From Eucalyptus grandis (taxonomy: Eukaryota > Streptophyta > Magnoliopsida > Myrtales > Myrtaceae): a DNA stretch of 64,000 nt. The stretch is from positions 7,768,559 through 7,832,558 of the forward strand of contig NC_052614.1 of assembly GCF_016545825.1 (NCBI RefSeq), given 5' to 3'. The translations under genes were made by a program, and so were the position numbers. Position 1 is the stretch's first letter; each line of letters opens with the position of its first letter. Shown here piece after piece: positions 1-11,206 of the stretch. Below the pieces are notes generated by a model. The model searched no databases, was not told where the DNA came from, and was given only the letters and a program-made list of their open reading frames with translations.

Positions 1-1283
1 TGATAATGCCACGAACTCAACTTCCATCGTGGATAAGGCTATACACGTTTGCTTCTTACTGCTCCAAGATATGGCGCTATTATTCAGTAAGAAAGCAAAA
101 CCAGAGGTAGATTTTCTTTCATCTAAATCTCCTCCCCAATCAGCATCTCGAATAGCTTTCAAGTTGCAAATCCTTTCCTTGGTAATTCAGCTTGTAATCG
201 CCAGCTTCCCTTCGTATACCTCAGTATTCTTTTAACGGCTTTCCAATGTGCTTGACCTGGATTGGATTGGTATCTACTCACCATTCCAACTACAAAACAT
301 ATGTCAGGTCTTGTACACATCATAGCGTACATCAAGCTCCCAATAGCACTAGCATAAGGAACATGTTTCATTTGTTTCCTTGGACACAGTCTATGACTCA
401 TTCCTTCACCTTTTGCAATAGGAGTATCTATGGGTTTACAATCTTGCATACGAAATCATTCAAGAACATTATTGATGTATGTTTCTTACGAAAGAGATAA
501 CGATCTCTTCGAACGATCTCTTGAAATCTTAACTCCAAGAATGTATGCAGCCTCACCCATATCCTTCATCTCAAAGTTGGAAGATAACCAACTCTTGATA
601 GTGTTAACAAACTCCATATTGCTTCCGACAATTAGTATATCATCAACATATAATGATATGATCACAAATTGATCTTTGGATCTTTTGATATATACACAAT
701 GATCCTCTTCTATCATTGTAAAATCATATGCCATTATGGCATTATGAAAACGTATATACCATTGTCTCGACGACTGCTTAAGGCCGTATATTGATCTTAA
801 AATTCGACATACCTTTCCTTCTTTACCTTCCATAATGAAACCAGCAGGTTGTTCCATATATATTTCTTCCTCTAATTCTCCATTGAGGAAAGTAATCTTT
901 ACATCCATTTGATGTAACTCAAGATCCATACTAGCCACTATTGCCAGAATAATGCGAATCGAGGTAAATCTCACTACAGGAGAAAATGTTTCTTCATAAT
1001 CAATTCCTTCCTGTTGATTATACCCCTTCGCCACAAGGCGAGCCTTATGCCTTTCTATCGAGCCATCAGCTTTACACTTTATTTTGAGAACTCACTTGTT
1101 CCCAATAACTTTGCGTTCTTTTGGAAGATCAACCAGTTCGCAAACATGGTTTGACTTCATTGACTCCATCTCCTCTTCCATTGCATGCATCCATTTTTCC
1201 TTACTAGGGTAATTTAGAGCCTCATTAACATTTTTTGGCTCATCCTCATCTTGTGGAGCAATCATAAAAGTTTCCCCTTCCAT
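1..1283 (-). pseudogene. Copia-A pol 3' part: reverse transcriptase and RNase H
   Basis: On the minus strand 1283-1034 encodes the segment leading into RT (acidic MEEEMESMKS region), and 1034-486 encodes an RT core. Visible RT motifs are [50 protein letters not shown] and the catalytic SLYVDDILI. The frame continues after one TAA at 485-483 (a Gln codon in related elements) into 449-159 with the YASAIGSLMYAMMCTRPDI block. A frameshift near 155 leads into RNase H (DLDERKSTSGFAFLL, QTCIALSTMEVEFVALS), which leaves the window at base 1. The YVDD catalytic pair is intact, but the gene as a whole is broken. Confidence 0.85.
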
Positions 1284-1429
1284 GTCAAAGCGTCGACAGG
1301 GAATACTTTTGCGACTAGTTCACCGTATGGGAGATTGTACACTTTGCACATCATTTTCCATCATGCTCCCACTCGGATTAGATAATGATGATATCATCTC
1401 ATCATGTGGTTGTAATTGAGAGTGAGTTG

Positions 1430-2386
1430 TGTGAAAGCTAGTACGAGCACTTAGAGGGGGTGAATAGGTGCAAAAACAAATTTTGCAGAGTAAAGATAAT
1501 AATTTTTCTTTTGAACCGACTCTTTTAGCAATAAATTATGAAAAGGAAATTAGACTTCTAACAAACAAATATTGTTACAATCAAAGTAAAGAGCTTAGGG
1601 AAGAGAATAAGAACACAAGGTTTATAGTGGTTCGGCTTAATGCAAGCCTACGTCCACTCTTCCGCACTGACAGCCCACCGGCTGGATTTCACTATGAATC
1701 AAAAGAGTTGTTACAGTATCGCTCTTCCTTGATTCCACAAAGTGTAGAAACTCTGCTACACTTCCTCAAGGTCTCAGAGAAGTATAAACTCTCTTTTAAG
1801 TACAAGTTTTCGCTCAACAATTGAATTGACTAAGAACAAGGAGCTTCAGACTTTGGAATTTTTTTTATCGTGCACACACTCGAATAATTGGAGCGTCTTC
1901 CTTATATACTCCTTCATACCATCACACCCGTTGGTACTTACCAAAGAAGTTCTTCCAATCTACCCGTTGGACATAATCAATTAGAGAGATTTCGAGTTAT
2001 TTAAGGAATATGACGATAGCCCACCAATCCTGCTCGCCCATACTATCAGGATCTAGGTTTCCATAAGTAGAACCTTTCAAGTATACTTTGCCAATCCACG
2101 GATCCAAAATCCCTGAATCAATCTCAATTTGAATAATGGATTCCGACATGCTATATCTAGCCAAGAGATCTTCTTCAATCGATAGAATCAAATCCTTAAC
2201 GAAATACTCAGTTTTGGATAAGCCTTCTTCGACGGTCTATAAATTGTCAATGAGGATAGACTTTGAGTCTTGAATCTGGCAGTCCGACGGTCTTCAGACT
2301 TTGATGAAAGAGTCTACAAGTCTTCAGACTAGACTGATGGAAACATTTTGTCAACTTCAAAACACTCAAGGAAGTTTTCTCCAACA
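1430..2386 (-). repeat. Sire-B 3' LTR
   Basis: 957 bp, direct repeat of 10248-11201. In the plus orientation it starts TGTGAAAGCTAG and ends TTCTCCAACA. By eye the first 320 bp differ from the partner at roughly 17 positions, mostly transitions, so this is not a recent insertion. The neighbouring base pattern (PPT at 2387-2400, TSD at 1425-1429) fixes both ends. Confidence 0.93.
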
Positions 2387-2400
2387 ATCTCCCCCTTTTT
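2387..2400 (-). other. Sire-B polypurine tract (plus-strand DNA primer)
   Basis: On the minus strand this reads AAAAAGGGGGAGAT directly before the 3' LTR. A second PPT-like run (AAAAAGGGGACAAA) lies upstream at about 2788-2801. Repeated PPT-like motifs before the 3' LTR are a known Sirevirus trait. Confidence 0.85.
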
Positions 2401-2842
2401 GATTGTGACAAAACTTTCCTGCAGATTTGGATAACTTTGACCTGCAAAACAATACTCAAGCAAACATGGATATCTCAAAAGATAATTGGCTTAGTAAGGA
2501 TAACATTAAAATCTGTATCCATAGGAAATAAGTTAGTCCTGTAAATAAACAATTATCTTTGTCATGAAATACCAATAGTGCTTAAAATAAACAAACGGTC
2601 AAACAATCCAAATCCAAATCCAGTCACATCCAAACAGCCAAACACAAAAGTAAAGTCAATAAAAAAGTCAAGAGTTTAAATCTCAAGTTTCAAATCTGCA
2701 CAAAAAAGTCACATCCAAACAGCCAAACACAAAAGTAAAGTCAATCAAAAAGTCAAGAGTTTAAATCTCAAGTTTCAAATCTGCACAACATTTGTCCCCT
2801 TTTTGTCAGCATTAAAAAGGTAGAGACGAATAGAGAATGGAA
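2401..2842 (-). other. Sire-B 3' untranslated region
   Basis: No coding sequence is visible. It is rich in CAAACA/GTCAA-type words, contains an 85-bp tandem duplication (2623-2792) and one internal PPT-like run. It separates the third ORF from the terminal PPT. Confidence 0.7.
2623..2792. repeat. 85-bp tandem duplication in Sire-B 3' UTR
   Basis: The block 2623-2707, starting GTCACATCCAAACAG, is repeated almost exactly at 2708-2792, with a single obvious difference (AATA versus AATC). The same region in Sire-F (about 44890-44990) has only one copy, so the duplication is private to this copy and probably young. Confidence 0.9.
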
Positions 2843-4930
2843 TTAGGATTGCTTTGGAACACGAACAAGCTGGAAATCTCCCATTGACTGGACAATCCCT
2901 TCCAGCTTTTTCAAATCCTCCTTCAGTTAAGCAACATCTTTACCCTTGGCATTTGCTTGGACTTGAAGAGTAAGGGCATGAATTTGATCATGCAAGGAAA
3001 CTGAAGAGGCTTGACCTGCATTATGCAAGATCTGAACTTCGTATCCTAGAGCATAAATTTGGCCTCGCATCTCCATAAGAACATCAAGCACTCTGTGAAA
3101 GTCTGTTTAATTATCAGTCTGAGTACTGGCTTCTACACGATCAGTAGGTGTATTGGTAGATGATGGCAAGTCAGCACGATCACTGAGATTTGGCAATGAA
3201 ACCTCATGGCCTTCCTCAGGGAATTGAGAGGCATAGATGTCTTTTGGATCTGCCGGTGAACGACTTACTCCTTCACTAGCAGCAATTGAAGATGTACCTC
3301 TTTTCTCAACATCTCACCCTGTTTCAATGCCTTCAGGCAGTGAGAAGTACTCTTCATGCTCTGTTTCCTCTGGTTCACCTCTGCCCTCTTCTTCTTCTTC
3401 CGCAATCCTTTCTTCCTCTGCTTCGTTCTATATTGATTCTCTCTCTCTAGTCCTCTGTTCGATCTCTTCTCTGTCTTGATCCTATCTCTCCTCTGTCTCA
3501 GGAACATAACGACTTACGATTTTCAATGCAAGAGCAGAAATTGTGATATTATCCTCATCCTCTTCATCCTCCAAGATGAGTGCTCTTCTTTTCTTGGATG
3601 GAGCAACCATGGGCTCCTTCCCTTTCCGTTTCTCAGCTGAAGAGTCTGTGTGAGTCTTGACAGGGGTTTTCTGCTTGAGTAACTCCAAAGCCTTGTTAAG
3701 TTCCTTTAGACGCATTTTAGAGACCATTTTCAGTTCCACCACCATTTGATCGCATGTTCGAACACAAGAATCCTAGGAGGCTGAATGTTCAAATGTCTGA
3801 ATAACTTAGTCACAAGTGCTGAGTAAGGAAGTTGTCCTTTGTCTTTCACCATCGTTCTGTACATGTGGAAGATGATAGTGTGTGGAAGAGAGAACTTTTT
3901 CCTAGCGTTAATGGCATACATCAGCTTTGCCTCCGAGTTTGAAACATCGGTCTTTGAAGTCGATTTGGGTCTGAGGCAGTTGATCACTATCTTGTGAAGC
4001 AAGATATTTGAGGCATTCATCCTCGAATATGAAATTTTTCATTCTGCCGTTCTATCCCAAACAAGCTCCACCGTCGCACGACCAATAGACACACTAATTG
4101 GTTGGAATTTCCCTCTTTCAACCCCAATCACATCAGCCAATGTATCCATGTCAACTACATAGTCCTGATCTCGAACACTGAAAGAGAATCTATTCGCATC
4201 CAAGAAACTTAGATTAGAATAGAAGTAAGCAATGAGTTCAGCATGAGCCTCTGTCGTTTCAGAACAAAACCGTTCTAGTTGAAGAAGATTGAATTCTCTC
4301 GCAGCTTGACATTCAAAGAATCAAGAAAATCAAAGTCCACACTTCTAGGGTTGATCACACCACGCTTTAGCAACTTAGAGTACAGTTGCTTGTGTTCCTT
4401 CGAGCGAAACAAATCTGTCATTTTGCTTCAGATTTTTGCCGCAACACCCATTCTAGGCTTAAAATGAGTGTACATCCTATCATCATCATTCCCATCAAGT
4501 TGACTCAGCCCTCCAACACGTGGGTGGCTTGGGACATTCGCAAATGCTTCTTCTGCCGACCCCGCAGGAGCAATTCCCAATCGTTCCATTATGCGTAAAA
4601 AGTAGGTTTCATTTCGATACCCTTTGTCTTTCAAAAATTCATCAATATAGTTCAAAGGAGTACCACCCTTCTTCAAAGCATAGTAAAGATTATACATAAA
4701 AGCGGGCTTTAGAGTTCTTATGGGTTCTGAATCTTCAATGATTTCTTCCTCTTCTTGATGTTCAATATTCTGAGGTCTAGATGGAGGAGATTGGCGCTGC
4801 TGAGAATGTTGTGGGCTCTACTGCTGGTTAGAGATTCTTCTTCCTCGGTGAGGTCAAAATGCGTAGGACCCTCACGCATTTGCTGTGGTCCCCTGTTCGC
4901 GATCATCGAAGACTTTCTTTGAGACAACAT
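2843..4930 (-). pseudogene. Sire-B third ORF (plant-transposon-protein-like, acidic, coiled coil), decayed
   Basis: It starts with MLSQRKSSMIANRGPQ (4930) and ends with LVRVPKQS-stop (2845-2843), both ends matching the other two copies. In order it has a short basic N-terminus; an acidic stretch THFDLTEEEE; a block GTPLNYIDEFLKDKGYRNET (about 4650-4590); a helical domain with LLHKIVINCLRPKSTSKTD and MVKDKGQLPYSALVTKLFRH (about 4000-3800); a KRKGKEP/KKRRAL basic patch; a Glu-rich stretch; and a C-terminal heptad region. The middle resembles the 'putative plant transposon protein'/Athila ORF1-type domain. No signal peptide or membrane segment is seen, so a true envelope is unlikely. Many stops and frameshifts interrupt 4430-3480. 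Confidence 0.72.
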
Positions 4931-5041
4931 TCTTCACAGTCTTTGAGAGATTCTAGGCTTGTTTCGCAAGAAAGGTAAAAACTTTTTCGAGGATTAAACA
5001 AGAGAAGAAGAGAGAAGTTGAAGATTTGTGCTCTCTTAGGA

Positions 5042-5050
5042 TTTTTATAA
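5042..5050 (-). promoter_or_regulatory. Possible internal TATA box upstream of the Sire-B third ORF
   Basis: Minus strand reads CTTATAAAAATCC here, about 120 bp before the ATG at 4930. It is followed by a pyrimidine-rich leader (CTTCTCTCTTCTTCTC, about 5020-4990). A similar layout occurs in Sire-C. Function is inferred from layout only. Confidence 0.4.
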
Positions 5051-5384
5051 GTAAAATGAAAAGGAACCAACAAGATATAAGGCGTTGAAGTGACGCATAC
5101 CGAACGTCGTAAAAGGAAAAAATAAAAATGCCTTTTCCAAAAAAAAATAACTGCCTTTTTAAATAACCGTCATTTCAAAAATAACTTCTTTTTCGAAAAG
5201 GAATGATTGCAATAATCACGAAAACTGGGAATATAACATCAATCAATTACGGATTAATAGATGATCATACCTTTTTGAGATTTTATCCGAGAGATAAATT
5301 CCTAAAATAGAAATAACTTACAGCCGAGAATCTTGAACGTCTGAGTCTAAGTGTCTTTAGACGTTCATCCCTGATTTTGTACTT

Positions 5385-8300
5385 CCTCAGACTTTAAGAT
5401 ATTGAGTCTGGAACGAATAACTTCAAATTGATTTTTCTCCAAAAGCTTTGTAAATATGTCCGCCAGTTGATTCTTTGAATCAATAAACTGAATTGAAACT
5501 TCTCCATTTTGAACATGATCTCTAATGAAATGATGTCGAATTTCTATATGCTTTGCTCTTGAGTAAAGAATTGGATTCTTGGTGAGATTGATTGCGCTGG
5601 TGTTGTCACATTTGATCTCAGTGCTTGAATCTTCAATTCCAAAGTCTCTTAGCTGTTGTTTTATCTACAAAATTTGTGAACAACAACTTCCAAGAGCTAC
5701 ATATTCTGCTTGTGCTGTAGATAGAGCCACGGTACTTTGCTTTCTTGAAAACCAAGATACTGTCTTGTTTCCAAGCAATTGACACGTTCCTGATGTACTC
5801 TTTCTATCAACTCTGCATCCTGCTAGGTCTGCGTCTGAATATCCAAGAAGAGTGAAGTCTCATTTTTTTGGATACTAGAGACCTAAACTTGAAGTTGAGG
5901 CAATGTATTTGATAATACGTTTTGCAGCACTTAAATGAGATTCTAGGGTCTGATTGAAATCTGGCACAAATACAAACACTAAACAGAATGTCAGGTCTAG
6001 AAGCAGTAAGATAAAGAAGTGAACCAATGATACTCATGTATAGCTTCTGGTCAACTTTATTTCCTCTTTCATCTTTGTCCAGCTTCAAGGAACTTGACAT
6101 TGGTATATCAGCCCTTTTGCAATTCTCCAGTCCAAACTTTTTGACAAGTTCTTTAGCATATTTTTCTTGATGAATTAAAGTTTCCTCCTTCAGTTGTTTC
6201 ACTTGAAGTCCGAGAAAGAAGGTAAGTTCACCCATCATACTCATTTCAAATTCATCATGTATAGACTTAGAGAATTTCTTGTACAGATTTTCATTAGAAG
6301 ATCCAAAAATAATATCATCAACATAAATTTGGACAAGTAAAAAGCTTTTGCTTTCTCTTTTGATAAATATTGTAGTATCTACTTTACCTTTAACAAAGCC
6401 ATTTTGAATTAAAAACTTACTTAGTCTGTCATACCAAGCTCGAGGTGCTTGCTTTAAACTGTATAGCGCCTTTTTTAGTCTGAATACAGAGTTTGGTTTT
6501 CTTGGGTCTTCAAAACCGAGAGGTTGTTCCACATAGACTTCTTCTTGGATAAATCCATTTAGGAAAGCGCTTTTGACGTCCCTTTGAAATAACCTGAAAT
6601 TCTTATAATAAGCAAAAGCAAGTAATAATCTAATTGCTTCTAACCTTGTTACTGGCGCGTAAGTTTCATCATAGTCTATCTCTTCTTCTTGCATATATCC
6701 TTTGGCCACGAGTCTTGCTTTGTTTCTTCCAACTTTTCCTTTTTCGTTCATCTTGTTCCTGAAAACCCATTTAGCTCCAATGATGGATTTACCTTTCAGT
6801 TTAGGAGTCAATTTCCAAACATCATTGATACTGAATTGCCGAGTTCTTTTTGCATAGCTTCAATCCAGCTTTCATCAAATAAATCTTCTTCTATGCTCTT
6901 GGGTTCTATTTTAGAAATAAGAGCCACATCACTAGACTCTTCACGCCTTTTAGATCTTGTGCGAATTCCTTCATTAATATCACCAATAATGAGATCTTTG
7001 GGATGACTAGACTTATGCTTCCAGTTACTGGTTGATCTATCAGACTGTTGAACATTTTCTTCATTTGATTCTTCGATGATCATTTGTTGCTGATCTTCTG
7101 AGGTCTGAGCTGCTTCTAAAGATTTAGACTTTGTAGAGTCTAGAGCAAGTTCATATTCTTCAGGTTGAGTCTGAATCGATTGATTTTGCATAAAGTCTTG
7201 AAATTTGACATTCATCGATTCCTCCACAGATTGAGTCTTTTTGTTGTATACTCTGTAAGCTCTGCTGGTGGTTGAATATCCAAGGAAGATGCCTTCGTAT
7301 GATTTTTCTTCAAACTTACCAACTCGATCATTTGCATTTTTCAATATGAAACATTTGCATCCAAACACATGAAAATACGAAACAATTGGCTTATTTCCTT
7401 TAAATAACTCATGGGGAGTTTTCTCCAGAATATGCCTTAAGAAGACTCTATTAATAATATAGCACGCTGTAGAAACTACTTCAGCCCAAAAACGAGAATA
7501 AATGTTACTTTCAATTAAAAGAGTTATAGCCATTTCTTGCAAAGATCTATTTTTTCTTTCCACAACTCCATTCTGCTTTGGAGTATAAGGAGAGGAGAAT
7601 ACATGCCGAAAACCAGATTTATCACATAATTTAGCAAAATCTTGATTTTCAAACTCACCTCCATGGTCTGTCCGAATGCTTGAAATAACATACATTTTCT
7701 CATTCTGAACTTTCTTAGCGAATTTCATAAAAGAAGAAAATGTTTCAGACTTACTTGCCAGGAAATATACCCAAGGTGAATCGTGAATAATCATCCACAA
7801 TTACTAGGTAGTATTTCTTACCTCCAATGCTCTGAGTTCTGGTTGGTCTAAAGAGATCCATATGCAGGAGCTGCTGTACAAGATTAGTGGATACTTGATT
7901 TATTGGTTTGAATGAATTTCTTACGTGTTTTCCTAACACGCATGGTGTGCATAGATCAGACTTTTGGTATGTCAGTTTGGGTAATCCACGAACAAGTTTC
8001 TTTGCTGAGACTTTGGCTATTTGCTTCATGTTGATGTGTCCAAGTTTTCTGTGCCATAAGTTTGCTTTCTCTTGAATTGAGATTAGACACTGGGTTTCAT
8101 CTGGTTTGATATCCAAGAGGTAGATATTCTCATGTCTTCGCCCCGTGAAAGACTGAGAGGAGTCTTTACTGGTTCTTGAGCATATTCCTTCTTGAAAGTT
8201 GATTTTGGAACCGTCACACAACCGACGATACTCAAGCAAGTTGTAGTTGAGTCCTTCTACTAAGGAAACATTACTGATCGTGAGACTTCCAATCTACACA

Positions 8301-8461
8301 GTTCCGTATCCCACAATTCTTCCTTTGCTATTTCCTCCAAAAGAAACTTTTTCACCATTAATTTGCACAAGTTTTATAAAACAATTTGAGTCTCCTGTCA
8401 TATGTCTTGAGCATCCACTATCCAAGTACCATTTAACATTTTTCTTGATAGTGACCTGCAT
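5385..8461 (-). pseudogene. Sire-B pol: protease, integrase, reverse transcriptase, RNase H
   Basis: The pol ATG is at 8461-8459, 13 nt after the gag stop and in a different frame. The order is protease (YLDSGCSRHMTGD); GAG-pre-integrase with the HHCC finger (LWHRKLGHINMKQ ... CTPCVLGK); integrase core (HMDLF, VIVDDYSRFT, RTDHGGEFENQDF, YTPKQNGVVERKNRS); RT (6811 onward, uninterrupted for 334 codons, with [20 protein letters not shown] and VQIYVDDIIFGSSN); and RNase H (DADLAGCRVDRKSTSGT) to about 5385. Breaks: a frameshift near 7770 between the first and second integrase Asp regions, one near 8230, and a frame change near 5870. The RT domain itself still has its catalytic Asp pair, making it the best-preserved RT of the three Sireviruses here. 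Confidence 0.87.
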
Positions 8462-8474
8462 TTAAAAAAGAAAC

Positions 8475-10186
8475 TCATGCTTTCTTTGGTACCCATATTT
8501 TCTTGGGTCCAATAGTGTTAGTGCAATATACGGTCTTTGCCCGAACTTTCTTAACAGGTTTCCAAACCATAGGACATTCTTTCTCAAAATGATCTGAGCT
8601 GTTACACTTAGAATATTTAAGAGCACTGCGGCCTACAGGTTTTACAAAAACTTTTTGAAAATGATTTTTGTAAGAATCTTTTGTAGGTCTTTGTTTAATT
8701 CTTTCCTTTACCTTAGGAAAATCAATCAGAGGAATGGTTTCAGCAGTTATTCCCAAACTTGATTTGTTGAAGTAAGGTCTTTGCGCTGAAAGAATCTTTT
8801 CTAATTTCTCAGATCCTATAGAAAACCTTTTAGAAATACTTGAGATATCATTTTTCAAAAATGCATTTTTTTTTGAGAGATTGTCTGTATTTTCTTTAAA
8901 AGTAATAACACTTTTATCTAAACTTTCGACCTTTTCTTTCCAAACAATCTCCCGTTGCTTCAAGTGTAGAATTTTCCTTTTTAAGTTCGGAAATCCTCTT
9001 GAGAGAGGTTTTGAGACTAAGACACAATTCATCTATATATTTAGAGACTTTAGTAGGAATTTTTAAATTGCTTACCTCGATTTCACTGTCTGAATCTGAG
9101 TCTATCTCAGAGTCTGAATCTGATTTTGAGTGTGCCATGAGACAGATATTGGCATAATCATCATCACTTTATTCACACTCGGTATCACTTCAAGTTTCTG
9201 CTTTAAGTGCCTTTCGATATTTCTTAGCTTTTCCTTTCTTTCTCTTCAACAAGGGACAGTTGGGTCCGATGTGTCCCTTTTTCTTGCATTCAAAGCGTAC
9301 TACATCCTTGTTGGATTCTTCATCCTCAGCTGATTTATTTTGTAGCTTTTGAGAACTTTGTTTCTCCGGATTGAATCTTCTCTCCTTTTTGTTCAGTTTT
9401 CTGATCCTTCTTATCATGAGAGCAAGCTCTTCATCATCCATATCGTCTTCAGTATCTGTGACATCAGAATCATCATTAGATTTTAATACAATGGATTTCT
9501 TACCTTTGGGATCTTCATCTTCATTGATTTGCTCCACTTCATACGATTGAAGGGTGCCAACCAATTCGTTAACAGAGAGTGGTATGATTCTTTGTGTCTC
9601 CTTTATTGAGGTCTTTATGTAATTCCAATCTTTGGACAGTCTACGCAGTAACTTGTTAACCTTCATGGGTCCAGAAATTGGTTGACCTTGATACTCAAGA
9701 CCATTCACGATTTCTGTAAAACAACTAAACATGTCAGTGATAGATTCTCCTGGTTTCATCTTGAATGCTTCATATTGACCGAGTAGAATGTTGATTCTGG
9801 TTTCTTTCACTCGATCGGTTCCTTCATAGGTGATGTGCAATCTATCCCAGACTTCTTTAGTTGTTTCACAAGAAGATATTCTGTTATATTCAGTAGGAGA
9901 TAATGCACAATATAAGGAATAAATTGCTTTTGTATTAAGAGCTTATCTCTTGATTATCTCTTCTTGAGTCATTTCACTAGACTCAACAGCTTCTTTTCCT
10001 CTTTCTGAGACTGTTATAGCCTTAGGAATGATTCCTTTGTCTACCACATCCCATTCCAGAGGATCCTTTGATCTTAGGAATGCCTTCATCTTGCTTTTTC
10101 ATATGTTGTATTCATTTCCATCAAAATAAGGTGGTCTGGTATTGCTTTGCCCTTCAACCAAACCTAGAGCCAACATACTAGCCATG
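8475..10186 (-). pseudogene. Sire-B gag
   Basis: Starts MASML at 10186 and ends VPKKA-stop at 8477-8475. The N-terminal third has a TGA replacing the Trp of the YNIWK motif and a TAA replacing a Gln in KRQAL. The segment 9840-9190 is open for 216 codons: capsid-like HITYEGTDRVKETRINILLG, then the first zinc knuckle. Its first Cys has become Arg (RFECKKKGHIGPNC), so it should not bind zinc normally. After a stop near 9169, 9138-8475 encodes an Asp/Ser-rich stretch, a long heptad (coiled-coil) region and a second knuckle-like motif that has also lost its first Cys (KYSKCNSSDHFEKEC). Gag forms the particle core that packages the RNA. Confidence 0.83.
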
Positions 10187-10235
10187 GATCTTTAACTCTG
10201 AAGTAAAACACTTCAACTTAAGTGAGTACACAGGC

Positions 10236-10247
10236 TCTGATACCAAT
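10236..10247 (-). other. Sire-B primer-binding site (initiator tRNA-Met)
   Basis: Minus strand ATTGGTATCAGA directly follows the 5' LTR. TGGTATCAGAGC is complementary to the 3' end of plant initiator tRNA-Met, the usual primer for copia elements. Confidence 0.88.
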
Positions 10248-11201
10248 TGTGAAAGCTAGTACGAGCACCTAGAGGGGGTGAATTGGTGCGAAAATAAATT
10301 TTGCAGAGTAAAGATAATAATTTTTCTTTTAAACCGACTCTTTTAGCAATAAATTATGAAAAGGAAATTAGACTTTTATCAAACAAATATTGTTACGATT
10401 AAAGTAAAGAGCTTAGGGAAGAGAATAAGAACACAATGTTTATAGTGGTTCGGCTTAATGCAAGCCTACGTCCACTCTTCCGCACTGACAACCCACTGGC
10501 TAGATTTCACTATGAATCAAAAGAGTTGTTACAATATGGCTCTTCCTTCATTCCATAGTGTAGAAACTCTGCTACACTTCCTCAAGGTCTCAGAGAAGTA
10601 TAAACTCTCTTTTGAGTACAAGTTTTCGCTCAACAATTGAATTGACTAAGAACAAGGAGCTTCAAACTTTGGAATTTCTCTATCGCGCAAACACTCGAAT
10701 AATTGGAGCGTCTTCCTTATATACTCCTTCATGCCATCACACCCGTTGGCACTTACCAAAGGAGTTCTTCCAATCTACCCGTTGGACAGAATCAATTAGG
10801 GAGATTTCGAGTTATTTAAGGAATATGACGATAGCCCACCAATCCTGCTCGCCCATACAATCAGGATTTAGGTTTCTATAAGTAAAACCTTCCAAGTATA
10901 CTTTGCTAATTAACGGATCCAAAATCCCTGAATCAATCTCAATTTGAATAATGGATTTCGACATGCTATATCCAGCCAAGAGATCTTCTTCAGTCGATAG
11001 AATCAAATCCTTAACGAAATGCTCAGTTCTGGATAAACCTTCTTCGATAGTCTAGAAACTGTCAATGAGGATAGACTTTGAGTCTTGAGTCTAGCAGTCC
11101 GGCGGTCTTCAGACTTTGATGAAAGAGTCTACAAGTCTTCAGACTAGACTGATGGAAACGTTTTGTCAACTTCAAAACACTCAAGGAAGTTTTCTCCAAC
11201 A
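10248..11201 (-). repeat. Sire-B 5' LTR
   Basis: 954 bp, partner of 1430-2386. Ends TTCTCCAACA at 11201, followed by the TSD AGTTG (11202-11206). It should contain the element promoter, but I saw no convincing single TATA box. Confidence 0.93.
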
Positions 11202-11206
11202 AGTTG

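Larger units (their letters stand above)
1430..11201 (-). mobile_element. Sire-B: Sirevirus-type Ty1/copia retrotransposon, complete but decayed
   Basis: It is bounded by direct LTRs 1430-2386 and 10248-11201, each running TG...CA, and flanked by identical 5-bp duplications AGTTG at 1425-1429 and 11202-11206. Read on the minus strand: 5' LTR, initiator-Met primer site (10247-10236), gag, pol, a third ORF (4930-2843), 3' untranslated region with polypurine tracts, 3' LTR. Length is 9772 bp. The protease context (YLDSGCSRHMTGD) and the following LSISQLCD-type block in its siblings, plus the extra 3' gene, place it in the Sirevirus/Maximus lineage. It was inserted into Copia-A between integrase and RT. 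Confidence 0.92.

Noticed and set aside
10236..10247. tRNA gene fragments at TGGTATCAGAGC sites
   Set aside because: These are retrotransposon primer-binding sites complementary to tRNA-Met, without a cloverleaf around them.
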